From NCBI RefSeq assembly GCF_009687845.1, contig NZ_BLAD01000061.1, positions 52,689 to 116,688 of the forward strand: a stretch of 64,000 nucleotides of DNA. Direction: 5' to 3'. The notes beneath the pieces were generated by a model, which was not told the DNA's origin, did not search any database, and saw only the letters and a list, made by a program, of their open reading frames with translations. Of this stretch, positions 39,754-48,189 are shown piece by piece; within the stretch, counting starts at the first letter, position 1, and every line of letters starts with the position of its first letter. Source of the DNA: Acrocarpospora corrugata (GTDB taxonomy: Bacteria > Actinomycetota > Actinomycetes > Streptosporangiales > Streptosporangiaceae). The position numbers and the translations under genes are program-made.

Positions 39754-40643
39754 AGCTCTCCCCAGTAGTCGGTGATTCCGTAGAACCCGGTACTGAACCC
39801 CAGCTGGCGCTCCAGGTAGACGGCCTCCTGGTGGCATACGTCCTTCAACGGCCCGATCAGCGTCCGGCACTCCTTCATCAACGCGGCGATCCGCGCGGTC
39901 ACGTCAGCGCGGCTGAGGCCCAGCGTCAGGATGTTGATGTCCCCCCACTCGCGATCGCGCTCGGCGCTGGCGAGGTCGTTCAGCAACCGCAGGACGTGAC
40001 CCACCTTCCGGCTGGCGGCGCGGAGTTCGTCCAGATGGGCCAGGGAGCCGGGCGAACTGGTGAAGATCCAGTGCCAGACGTTCACCAAGGAGGTGCCGTA
40101 GTTGTCCGAGTTCTCCAGATACTCGTCGGCATCGGGCCGAGCCGATGCCGCCTTCCAGTCCCACTCCCTCGCCTCGGCGCTCAGATACCGCTCCAGCTCC
40201 TCGCGCCAGACCGGCTCCAGCACCCCGAAAGCGGGCGCGGAGCCGGGATCGTCCCGCAGGTCGTCCCTCAGGTCGGCGAGAAATTGGGCGAGCGGGGTGT
40301 CCGCCGGGGCTCCGTCCGCGACCGCCAGGCAGCCGCGCACGATCGCCTGGATCTCCTCGCGTGAGGTGGCGAGGTAGTCCACCATCCAGTCGGCTCCGGA
40401 GACCCACAGGGAGGCGCGGTTCGCGATCCGCAGCCGATCCGCGGGGAGCCAGGGCGAGCCGAACGCGTTCGCGAGCGAGACGGTGCTGAAGAACCGCGGG
40501 TCGAATGGGGCGGCGGCGAAAAGATCCGGATAGCGGGCCGCGCATTTCTGCAGGTCACGCTGGCAGTCCGCGGCAAGAGCACAGATTCGTCCGTGCTCTG
40601 CCGCGGCGGCGATCTCATCGACGCCGACGTCCTGTTGGGTCAC
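39750..40643 (-). CDS. Class I terpene synthase
   Basis: 297 aa from a GTG at 40643, starting 4 bp after the P450 stop. Fold and motifs fit bacterial class I synthases: the first metal motif is degenerate, A84-D85-W-M-V-D89 in LWVSGADWMVDYLATSREE (expected DDxxxD), and the NSE motif reads N222-D-L-A-S226-A-E-R-D230 (LLNDLASAERDREWGD) with Asp for the final Glu. A tight operon with a class II cyclase suggests it acts on the cyclised diphosphate made by that enzyme. It may ionise, further cyclise or simply dephosphorylate it. It is short for the family (usually 320-370 aa). Confidence 0.85.
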   Translation of the reverse strand: MTQQDVGVDEIAAAAEHGRICALAADCQRDLQKCAARYPDLFAAAPFDPRFFSTVSLANAFGSPWLPADRLRIANRASLWVSGADWMVDYLATSREEIQAIVRGCLAVADGAPADTPLAQFLADLRDDLRDDPGSAPAFGVLEPVWREELERYLSAEAREWDWKAASARPDADEYLENSDNYGTSLVNVWHWIFTSSPGSLAHLDELRAASRKVGHVLRLLNDLASAERDREWGDINILTLGLSRADVTARIAALMKECRTLIGPLKDVCHQEAVYLERQLGFSTGFYGITDYWGEL

Positions 40644-40647
40644 TGGG

Positions 40648-42015
40648 TCACGCCCGCTCGATGGGGAGCAGGGCCATCTCGACCTTCCGGGCGGGCCGTA
40701 CGGACGGAGCCGGGAGCGGCTTGAACGGGCCGGGGTCGACGAGCACCGGCTGGTAGCGGCTCAGGATGGCCGCCACCATGAGCGGCGCCTCGATGTAGAA
40801 CAGATGCTGGCCGAGGCAGAGGTGCGGGCCGCCGCCGAACGGGAAGTAGGCCCACCGGTGCCGCCGCTCCTGGTTCTCCGGCGCGAACCGCTCCGGATCG
40901 AAGACGAGCGGGCGGTCCCAGAACTCCTCCAGCCGGTGGGTCGCATAGGGGCTGATGAGCACCTGCGAGCCCGCCTTGATGCGCACGCCGCCGAATTCCT
41001 CGGTCGCCATGGCCATCCTCGGCAGGATCCAGCCGGACGGATAGAGCCGCAGCAGCTCCTGGAGGACCATTTTGGTGTACTTCAGGTCGGGCAGGTGCGA
41101 GGGGTGTACGGGATCGCGGCCCACGACGCGGTCGATCTCCTCCCGCAGCTTCGCCGCGACCTCCGGGTGCTCCCCGAGCACGGGCCAGAGCCAGGTGAGC
41201 GCCGTGCCCGTCGTCTCCGACGCGGCGCCGTAGATGCTGACGAGGTCGTCCCTGATCTGCTGGACGCTGATCTCCTCGCCCTGCTCGTCGCGCGCCTGGC
41301 ACAGCGCGGACACGATGTCCTTGCCCTCGCTTTGTTCCCGGCGGGCCTGTTCGATCACGGGGAGCATGACGTCGTCGATCGTCTTGATCGAGGCGAGGAA
41401 GCGCCGGTCGCCGGGCACCTTGATCGAGTAGGGCGCCGAGGGGAACAGCATCCGGAAGCCGAAGGAGGTGGCCGCCGTCGTATAGGCGGGGGCGACCCGA
41501 TCGGCGTCCAGGTCGGAGATCCGGCTGCCGAACAGGACCTTGACGACGGCCTTGTTCACCACCCGGGCCATCTCGGCGCCGGCGTCGATGGGCTTCCCGC
41601 TCTGCTCGTACGGCCTGAGCGCCTCGAAGCCCTCGTTGATCGTGTCAGCCAGACCCTCGCTGAGCGCGGTCACGTACCTGGCGGTGAACAGCGGCTGCAA
41701 GATCTTCCTGCTGGACTCCCAGCCGGGGCCCTCACTGAGAATGCTGTGGCCGAGCAGCCGTTCGAGGGGCTTCCAGAACATGCCCTCGCGCAGGTAGTTG
41801 GACCAGTTCCCCTTCATGACGTGCTGGACGTGATCCGGATGGCTGATCAGGTAGGGGCGGAAGGCGCCGAGATCGAGACGGACGATCTCCCCTCCCGAGG
41901 CCATCCCGATCTCCGCGAGCCCGTTCACGGGATCTCGCATCAGCTTCGGGAGGAGACGGTGCAATCGGATGAGCCTTGCCTGCTTCGCTGGCCTCGCGGT
42001 TAGGTCGACGGACAT
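40648..42015 (-). CDS. Cytochrome P450 of the terpenoid operon
   Basis: 455 aa with GGGGAG eight bases before the ATG at 42015. Heme loop FPFGGGPHLCLGQHLF (Cys ligand), I-helix YGAASETTGTALTW (acid-Thr pair as ETT), K-helix LQELLRLYP (ExxR) and PERFAPENQERR. The size and motif set match class I bacterial P450s of the CYP102/CYP4-like long type frequently paired with terpene genes. First gene of the three-gene operon, so it probably oxidises the terpene made by the two downstream enzymes. No ferredoxin gene is adjacent. Confidence 0.95.
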   Translation of the reverse strand: MSVDLTARPAKQARLIRLHRLLPKLMRDPVNGLAEIGMASGGEIVRLDLGAFRPYLISHPDHVQHVMKGNWSNYLREGMFWKPLERLLGHSILSEGPGWESSRKILQPLFTARYVTALSEGLADTINEGFEALRPYEQSGKPIDAGAEMARVVNKAVVKVLFGSRISDLDADRVAPAYTTAATSFGFRMLFPSAPYSIKVPGDRRFLASIKTIDDVMLPVIEQARREQSEGKDIVSALCQARDEQGEEISVQQIRDDLVSIYGAASETTGTALTWLWPVLGEHPEVAAKLREEIDRVVGRDPVHPSHLPDLKYTKMVLQELLRLYPSGWILPRMAMATEEFGGVRIKAGSQVLISPYATHRLEEFWDRPLVFDPERFAPENQERRHRWAYFPFGGGPHLCLGQHLFYIEAPLMVAAILSRYQPVLVDPGPFKPLPAPSVRPARKVEMALLPIERA

Positions 42016-42482
42016 CGCGGACGCTCCCCAACATTGATGATGTGCACACCAGGCGGCCCGGCGGAGGGGCGCCTGAAACGGTCCAAGCCGCGATCACCTC
42101 GGAGGGCGCCCTGCGGTGGAGCCGAAATGGTCGGCCATCGGAACCGGATGGACGTTCAGTAGTCCGGCGATTACCTCCAGTTCGTCCTCTCACATGACCC
42201 ATGTCGCCGAAGTTATGTTTTTAGACGCCAGCGACACCACTGGCGCAGTATCACATGATCAATTCCGATTGATCAATATTGCAGTGCGGTGACACTTATG
42301 TAGACGAGTGACCGAAATACATGGATCGGTCCCAATTAGGGGGTATTGGGCGGTAAGTGACGTGCGTTACCTGCGGTAATGGCCTAGGCGAAAGGCGGGC
42401 AGCCTGGTTGGATCTTCTCGGGGCTTGCCGGTGAAACGCGTCAGCCAGTAAAAGTGAAACATTCTCGCGTTACGGGAGCACC
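42016..42482. promoter_or_regulatory. 467-bp divergent promoter region with two palindromes
   Basis: Separates the terpenoid operon (-) from the membrane/GH5 gene (+). It is A/T-richer than flanking DNA around 42205-42310. GATCAAT (42257-42263), TCCG, ATTGATC (42268-42274) forms an 18-bp perfect inverted repeat; CGCCAG (42226-42231) / CTGGCG (42240-42245) forms another with 8-nt spacing. Both are plausible operators. No small gene is convincing here. Confidence 0.6.
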
Positions 42483-44501
42483 ATGACGACGACCCCCGCC
42501 TTCCGCGCCGCCCGCGCGGGAACGATCGCGCTGGCGTTGCTGCTGCTCGCGGGGGCTGCTCTGGACCCTTCCAAACTGGTTGCTCTCTACTCATACCCGG
42601 GCGGTCACCGGCTGGGCTCCATGCTGGTCTACCTCCCCCTGTGGCTGGCCGGGTTCGCGGCCGGCTGCTACGTCCTCCTCCAACGCCGCGGATCCGGATT
42701 TTTCGTGACTCTGGGCGTGCTGGTGCTGTCGGCGATGGTCGCCCGGTTCGCGGCGTCGCTGGTGAGCGTGATCGGGGCCATCCCGGCCTGGTCGACCGTC
42801 CGGTTCGTGGCCTGGTCGACGGGATTCACCGGATTGTTCGTCGGGCTGCTCGGCTGGCCGGCCGCCATCCCCGCGTGGCTGATGCTGCGCCGCGAGACCC
42901 CGGGCCCGGCCGGCAAGCCGGTGCCGGAGCTGACCGTGCTGGCCGCCTTCGCCGGGATCGGCGGCCTGCTCCTGCTCAGCCGCGCCTGGTGGACCCACTC
43001 CCCCGTCGGGTACGCCTTCGGCGAAGGCTGGTGGTTCGTCGCGCCCACCGCGGAGGCGGGCGTCGTCGGCGGACTGCTCGGCCTGGGCGCGTTCCTGGCG
43101 GGCGTGCACGTGACCGCGCCCCGGCTGGCCCAGGGCCCGCACCGATCACGCGCCTTCCTGGGCGCCTGGATGGCCGGGGTCTGCGGCGGGCTCGGCCTGG
43201 GCCTGGCGCAGAGCGTGCTCGCCCTGTTCGCCAGTGGCCCGGCCGACAGCCTGGGCTCCGACCGCTGGGTGCTCCCCGCCACCCTGCTCCGCCTCGCCCT
43301 CGGCCTCTCCTACGGCGCGACGATCGGCCTGGTCGCCGCCACCGCCCTGATCGCGCTACCCGTCTCCCTGCGCGCCCCCCGGCTGGCCAAGTCCCCCGCT
43401 GCCGCCGTCACCACGATGGCCCTGTTCAGCCTGCTGACGATGCCCCCCACGGCACCTATGCCCGTCGCCGCGACCACCACGGCGGACCAGCTGCCCCGGT
43501 TGTCGGTGTCCGCGCCCGCGATCGTGGACGACCGCGGCAGCCACGTCTTGCTGCGCGGCGCCAACCTCGACCTGCCGCTGACCGAGGACGACCTCCAGAA
43601 ACTCGCCGCGAAGGGTGCGAACGTCGCCCGCCTGGGCATCTCCTGGGCGCTGCTGGAACCCACCCCGGGCGTCTGGGACACCGGTTACCTGGCCAGGATC
43701 AGGGAGGCGGTCGACTGGGCCGAGGACGCCGGCATCTACACCGTGCTCAACCTGCGCCAGGACCGCGCCCCGACCGGCCTGTACGCCACCTGGGGCCGCC
43801 TGGCCGGCGAGTTCGCCGGCGAATCGGCCGTCGCCGGGTTCGACCTGATGAACGAGCCCGCCACCGGCGAGCAGCCCCCGCTCACCTCGTCCCTGCTGCT
43901 CGGCAAGGACTACGCCGAGGCCATCGCGGCGATCCGGGCCGCCGAGCGCGCGGCCCGCGGCTTCCCCCACCTGATCTTCTTCCAGCCCAGCGCGCTCTGG
44001 TCCGAGCTGGGCTTCGACGCCGCCCCGCCGCCAGGCTTCAGCCCGGACCCGAACCTGGTGTTCGCCCCGCACCCCGCGCCGGACTCCACCCTGGTCGCCC
44101 CCGAGCGCGGCCTCGCCCTGGCCGCCAGGATGGCCGGCCGGTACGGCTCCGCCCTCTGGATCGGCGACTGGGCCGGCGACCCACGCCGCCACGCCGCCGC
44201 CGAGGACGAGGGCCTGATCGGCGGCGCCGTCCGGGCCACCGCGGACCCGCCCGCCTCCCGGGCCTACCCCCGGGCCGCGCCCGGACGCCTGACCTCACTC
44301 TGGTCGGGCGCCGAACGGCGCGGCCTGCGCCTGTCCGGCACGGGCGGCGGCGGCCACTGCGACCTGGACGTCTGGGTGCCAGGCGAGGAACGCCCCGCGG
44401 TCGCCTCCACCGGCATCACCAGCATCGCGTTCCGCGAGGTCCCCGGCGGATGGCGGATCTCCGGCTGCCCGGCCGGCGACTACCGCCTTGAGCTGGTGTA
44501 G
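42483..44501 (+). CDS. Polytopic membrane domain fused to a GH5-like (endoglycoceramidase-type) domain
   Basis: 672 aa; ATG preceded by GGGAGC. Residues 1-325 contain about eight hydrophobic segments (for example TIALALLLLAGAAL, LGSMLVYLPLWLAGFAAGCYVLL, FFVTLGVLVLSAMVARFAASL). Residues about 340-672 are a GH5-like barrel: RLSVSAPAIVDDRGSHVLLRGANLDL, GANVARLGISWALLEPTPGVWD, IYTVLNLRQDR, FDLMNEPA with acid/base Glu458. The nucleophile position reads IGDW (Asp562) where family members have Glu, and the segment after it is short. Membrane-tethered hydrolase or binding protein; activity is doubtful. Divergent from the terpenoid operon. Confidence 0.75.
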   Translation: MTTTPAFRAARAGTIALALLLLAGAALDPSKLVALYSYPGGHRLGSMLVYLPLWLAGFAAGCYVLLQRRGSGFFVTLGVLVLSAMVARFAASLVSVIGAIPAWSTVRFVAWSTGFTGLFVGLLGWPAAIPAWLMLRRETPGPAGKPVPELTVLAAFAGIGGLLLLSRAWWTHSPVGYAFGEGWWFVAPTAEAGVVGGLLGLGAFLAGVHVTAPRLAQGPHRSRAFLGAWMAGVCGGLGLGLAQSVLALFASGPADSLGSDRWVLPATLLRLALGLSYGATIGLVAATALIALPVSLRAPRLAKSPAAAVTTMALFSLLTMPPTAPMPVAATTTADQLPRLSVSAPAIVDDRGSHVLLRGANLDLPLTEDDLQKLAAKGANVARLGISWALLEPTPGVWDTGYLARIREAVDWAEDAGIYTVLNLRQDRAPTGLYATWGRLAGEFAGESAVAGFDLMNEPATGEQPPLTSSLLLGKDYAEAIAAIRAAERAARGFPHLIFFQPSALWSELGFDAAPPPGFSPDPNLVFAPHPAPDSTLVAPERGLALAARMAGRYGSALWIGDWAGDPRRHAAAEDEGLIGGAVRATADPPASRAYPRAAPGRLTSLWSGAERRGLRLSGTGGGGHCDLDVWVPGEERPAVASTGITSIAFREVPGGWRISGCPAGDYRLELV

Positions 44502-44502
44502 G

Positions 44503-44595
44503 TCAGCCGGTCGAGGTGACGAGGATCGCGATGCCCAGCAGGATGGCGACCGGGATCAGCCAGACGACGACCTCGACCGCGAACTCCTTGTACAT
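44503..44595 (-). CDS. 30-residue single-span membrane peptide
   Basis: Found by reading between annotated genes. ATG at 44595 is preceded by GGAGAGG at ideal distance. The product begins MYKEFAVEVVVW, continues as one hydrophobic helix (LIPVAILLGIAILV) and ends TSTG before TGA. Codon third positions are almost all G/C. Positive Lys at the N-terminus and helix length suit a one-pass membrane peptide. It ends 2 bp after the convergent membrane/GH5 gene. Function unknown. Confidence 0.65.
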   Translation of the reverse strand: MYKEFAVEVVVWLIPVAILLGIAILVTSTG

Positions 44596-44664
44596 GTCGT
44601 TCCTCTCCGTAACCTGTGACTTTTTCGTTCGGCAGCATATTAGGTAGACCGAAATGCCCGCTGT

Positions 44665-45018
44665 CTAGAGGGGCACGAGCGCGTACGCGACCTGCCCGGA
44701 GCCGAGCGCGCCCGCCTCGTAACCGACCGCGACCAGCACTCTCCGCCGCGTCCCCGCGGTGTAGATCCAATCTCCGTCCACCGGCCGCCGAAAGGTCTGT
44801 CCGTCCGGCAACTCGACTGCCACCTCTTCGTAACCAATCTGCACCCGGAACCCCATGGGTTCTTGCGTCACGGCCCCCGGCGCCGGATCAAGCCCGAGTT
44901 CGAGCGCCAGCGACGGCATCAACACCGGCCCACGCGGATCCGGCGTCTCCAGCAAAAGCACGGCTTCGTCGTCAACGGAGCCCGCGGCCCGCGTCACAAT
45001 CGCCGTCATGTAGAGCAT
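44665..45018 (-). CDS. Hypothetical protein, 117 aa
   Basis: Start at 45018 or 45009, both ATG, neither with an ideal ribosome site. The sequence is beta-strand-like (VDDEAVLLLETPDPRGPVLMPSLALELGLD, GFRVQIGYEEVAVELPDGQTFRRPVDGDWIYTAGTRRRVLVAVGYEAG) without signal peptide or Cys. I do not recognise a family. Codon usage looks genuine. It could be cotranscribed with the 30-residue membrane peptide 70 bp downstream. Confidence 0.6.
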   Translation of the reverse strand: MLYMTAIVTRAAGSVDDEAVLLLETPDPRGPVLMPSLALELGLDPAPGAVTQEPMGFRVQIGYEEVAVELPDGQTFRRPVDGDWIYTAGTRRRVLVAVGYEAGALGSGQVAYALVPL

Positions 45019-45181
45019 GTTCCCGGAGGCTAGCAGTCAAATTGGCCGCGCCTCCGGCACGGCGGGCTTGGCCGCCCCTTAGCCGGTGTCTTCCCTCGTC
45101 ACTCCGGCCGCTCCGCGACCTGCGTTCCTCAGTCCAGACACCGGCGCGGCCAAGCCGAGTGGGAGTGGGAGGATGCAAAAC

Positions 45182-46183
45182 ATGCGATACGTGATTATTG
45201 GGACAGGGGCCATCGGCGGGACGATGGGCGGGCGGCTGTTCGAGAGCGGCCACGACGTCGTGTTAGTGGCCCGGGGAGCGCACTACGCGGCGCTGCGGGA
45301 CGGCGGGCTGCGTTTCGTCACGCCCGGCCATTCGGCGACGCTGCCCATTCCCGCGGCCCAGGGCCCGCAGGACGTCGAGCTCACGAGCGACGACGTGCTC
45401 GTGCTGGCGGTGAAGACGCAGGACACCCAGGCGGCCCTGGACCTGTGGGCGGGCGCGCCGGTGCGGGGCGGCGGCACGGCAGGGGAGCGGCTGCCGATCG
45501 TCTGCGCGCAGAACTCGGTCGAGAACGAGCGCCTCGCGCTCCGGCACTTCACCCGCGTGTACGGCATGCTCGTCTGGCTCCCCGCCCTCCACCTGGAACC
45601 CGGCACCGTGGCCGCGTACGGCGCGCCGCTGTCCGGCCTGCTCCCCCTCGGGCGTTATCCCCAGGGTGTGGATGACTTCTCCGCCCAGGTCGCCGAAGCC
45701 CTGAGCAAGAGCTTCTTCACCAGCTGGGCCGACCCCGACATCATGCGCTGGAAGTACGCCAAACTCCTCGGCAACCTGGGCAACGCGGTCGAGGCCCTCT
45801 GCGGCCCCGGCCCCGGCCGGGAGACCGTGCTGGCCAAGGCGGTCGCCGAGGGCCGCGCGGTCCTGGACGCGGCCGGGATCGGCTACGCCACACCCCAGGA
45901 GGAGCAGGACAGGCGCGGCAACCGCGCCGACCTGGCCCCGATCGACGGCGTCCGCCGCCCCGGCGGCTCGTCCTGGCAGAGCCTGGCCAAGGGCAGCGGT
46001 TCGATCGAGGCCGACTTCATCAACGGCGAGGTCGCCCTGCTCGGCCGCCTGCACGCGGTCCCGACCCCGGCCAACGTGGTCCTGCAGCGGGAGGCGAACC
46101 GGTTCGCCCGGGAACGCCGCGAGCCGGGCTCGATGCCGATCGAGACCCTGATCGACCTGATCGACGCCGGTCAGCCCAGGTAG
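45182..46183 (+). CDS. Ketopantoate reductase-like (PanE/ApbA) dehydrogenase
   Basis: 333 aa from the ATG at 45182, with GGGAGG nine bases upstream; an ATG at 45173 sits directly on it. NADPH motif MRYVIIGTGAIGGTMGGRLFESGHDVVLVARG, catalytic Lys candidates in WKYAKLLGNLGNAV, and SSWQSLAKGSGSIEADFINGEV, the PanE C-terminal signature (S.(M/W)..D...G...E.D.(I)NG). Reduces 2-ketopantoate or another 2-oxoacid. Two PanE-like genes are common in actinomycetes, so a pantothenate role is not certain. Its last 13 bp overlap the convergent phosphatase gene. Confidence 0.88.
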   Translation: MRYVIIGTGAIGGTMGGRLFESGHDVVLVARGAHYAALRDGGLRFVTPGHSATLPIPAAQGPQDVELTSDDVLVLAVKTQDTQAALDLWAGAPVRGGGTAGERLPIVCAQNSVENERLALRHFTRVYGMLVWLPALHLEPGTVAAYGAPLSGLLPLGRYPQGVDDFSAQVAEALSKSFFTSWADPDIMRWKYAKLLGNLGNAVEALCGPGPGRETVLAKAVAEGRAVLDAAGIGYATPQEEQDRRGNRADLAPIDGVRRPGGSSWQSLAKGSGSIEADFINGEVALLGRLHAVPTPANVVLQREANRFARERREPGSMPIETLIDLIDAGQPR

Positions 46184-46947
46184 AGGGCCCGCAGCCCCGC
46201 GACCTCCTGCTCGGACAACCCCAACCCCTTCACGACATATCCATAAACGTCAGTGAATTCGTCGTCCATCGCGGCGAGTGACGTGGCCAGGTACTCCGGG
46301 CGGACCTCCAGCAGCAGCCGGATGATCTCCGGGTCCATGCCGTGGTCCCTGGCCAGGCCGAGGATCAGCGTGAACTCCTCGCGCAGGCGGTCGTTGCTGA
46401 CCAGGTAGTCGGCCATCACCTGGTCGCGGTCGACCCCGAGCAGCATCAGCAGCACGGCCGACGCCCAGCCGGTGCGATCCTTCCCGGACGTGCAGTGCAC
46501 CACCGTGCCGGGCTCGGCCAGCCGCCTGAGCAGCTCGCCGTACGCCTCCCTGGCCGGCGGCGCGGTCACCAGGTCGCGGTAGATGTCGGTCATGAAGGCC
46601 GACGCGGACTCCGGGGAGCGCAGCGCCGGCGCGCCGGTCGGATCGGCGAACAGCGAGCCGAAGTCCGACCCGGGCCGGCCGCCGCGCTGCACGTCCAGCA
46701 CCTGGTAGCCGATCCCGTCCGGCAGCGTGTTGGGCTGCGCGGCCCGCTCGGTCTCGGTGCGCAGATCGCAGACCAGCCGTACCTCGCAGGACAGCAGCAG
46801 GTCGCGGTCGGCGTCGGTGAGGCGGTCCAGCGCGCCGGAGCGGAACGCGAGGCCGGCGCGGACGGTCCGGCCGTCCGCGGTGCGGTGGCCCCCGACGTCG
46901 CGGAAGTTGGGCGCCGTCGTCAGGCGCGGCCCGATGATCTTCTCCAC
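46171..46947 (-). CDS. Tyrosine/serine protein phosphatase (PTP, DSP-like)
   Basis: 258 aa from a GTG at 46947. NFRDVGGHRTADGRTVRAGLAFRSGAL is the N-terminal signature of bacterial IphP/MptpB-like phosphatases; the catalytic P-loop is VVHCTSGKDRTGWAS (C-x5-R-T) and the general acid likely lies in VCDLRTETER. These enzymes remove phosphate from Tyr, Ser/Thr or phosphoinositides. The C-terminal EEFTLILGLARDHGMDPEIIRLLLEVRPEYL matches the family. No partner kinase nearby. Confidence 0.93.
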   Translation of the reverse strand: MEKIIGPRLTTAPNFRDVGGHRTADGRTVRAGLAFRSGALDRLTDADRDLLLSCEVRLVCDLRTETERAAQPNTLPDGIGYQVLDVQRGGRPGSDFGSLFADPTGAPALRSPESASAFMTDIYRDLVTAPPAREAYGELLRRLAEPGTVVHCTSGKDRTGWASAVLLMLLGVDRDQVMADYLVSNDRLREEFTLILGLARDHGMDPEIIRLLLEVRPEYLATSLAAMDDEFTDVYGYVVKGLGLSEQEVAGLRALYLG

Positions 46948-47086
46948 GCCCCGAGGCTACCGCACCGGCCCCGGCACGGTCGGAACCCGCTGTACACACT
47001 CCTTTGCGTACCGTTTCCGCATCCGTTGGGTGAATCCACCCAAATACCGCTTTACGGGGACGCAGAGGCGATCTAGTTTCAGTCCC

Positions 47087-48130
47087 GTGGACGTGGAGCG
47101 TCGTGAGGCCGCCGAGCGGTACGACAGCGCGCTCCCCGATGGGATCAACGTCATGCGGGTGTGGACGCCCCGCGATCCCGACTACCTGCGCAAGCGCCTC
47201 GGTGACGACGGCCTGGCGGTCTGGGCTGAGGACGACGTGCTGCACGTGGTGTGGCGCGGCGTGGCCCGGCGGGTGGAGCTGATCGGCGGCATCCGGCCGC
47301 AGCTGTGGCCGGTGGAGGGCGCCGACGACCTGTGGGAGGCCTCGCTCCGGATCCGCCGCCTGGACGAGGCCGTCATCGACGTCATCCCGTGCGTCGGCGG
47401 CGCGCGCGCCCACCTGGACGAGGCCCGCTGGCACGGCCCTGAGGCGATCGATCCCCGCCCGGTCGCGCACGCCCTGGTCGGCACGGTGGAACGGCACGAG
47501 GTGGAGTTCGCCGGCCGCCCCCGGGCGATCACCCTCTACCGCCCGCCGATCGCCGGCGGCCTGGTCCCGGCCTGCATCGTCGCCGACGGCGGCTCGGTCG
47601 GCCTGTTCGCCCGTACGGTGGAGCCGGCGATCCTGGCCGGGGCGTTCCCGCCGGTGGTCCTGGTGGGGATCGACAGCGACCACGGCTCGGGGGCCTACCC
47701 GGATCCGCGGGCCAGGGAGTACCTGCCGGACGCCGATCCCGACCGGTTCGCGGCGCATCTGACCTTCGTGGTCGACGAGGTCATCCCGTGGGCCGAGGAG
47801 CAGTTCCCGGCCTCGGGGCACTGGATGAGCGGCGGCTACTCCAACGGCGCGGTCTGGGCGCTCACCGCGGCGCAGCGGCGGCCCGACGTGTTCACCGGCG
47901 TGGCCGCGCTGAGCCCCGGCATCCCGCCGCCGGCCGAGGTGCACACGCTGGGCAGGCACTACCTCGGCGCGGGCACCCTGGAGCCGGGCTTCCGCTCGGC
48001 CGCCGCGGAGTGGGCCCGCCGGCTGGCCGGAATCGACGGCCGGGTCCGCCACGAGGAGTGGATCGGCGGCCACGACCACTACTGGTGGACCCAGCGTTTC
48101 CCGACCGCCCTGGAATGGCTGCTGGCATAG
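47087..48130 (+). CDS. Enterochelin esterase-like alpha/beta hydrolase
   Basis: 347 aa from a GTG at 47087 (a GTG at 47093 is equally possible; no good ribosome site). An N-terminal beta-sandwich (about 150 aa, VLHVVWRGVARRVELIGGIRPQLW) precedes an esterase-D-type hydrolase: VPACIVADGGSVGLFA, nucleophile in WMSGGYSNGAVWALT, His in EEWIGGHDHYWWTQRFP. This two-domain plan is that of Fes/IroD-type siderophore esterases and trehalose-ester mycolyl-like hydrolases. No siderophore genes are adjacent, so the substrate is open. Confidence 0.85.
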   Translation: MDVERREAAERYDSALPDGINVMRVWTPRDPDYLRKRLGDDGLAVWAEDDVLHVVWRGVARRVELIGGIRPQLWPVEGADDLWEASLRIRRLDEAVIDVIPCVGGARAHLDEARWHGPEAIDPRPVAHALVGTVERHEVEFAGRPRAITLYRPPIAGGLVPACIVADGGSVGLFARTVEPAILAGAFPPVVLVGIDSDHGSGAYPDPRAREYLPDADPDRFAAHLTFVVDEVIPWAEEQFPASGHWMSGGYSNGAVWALTAAQRRPDVFTGVAALSPGIPPPAEVHTLGRHYLGAGTLEPGFRSAAAEWARRLAGIDGRVRHEEWIGGHDHYWWTQRFPTALEWLLA

Positions 48131-48189
48131 CCCTGCTTCATCGCCATATATCCGACTAAGGTGCTGATCGCGAAACCTGAGGAGGATAC

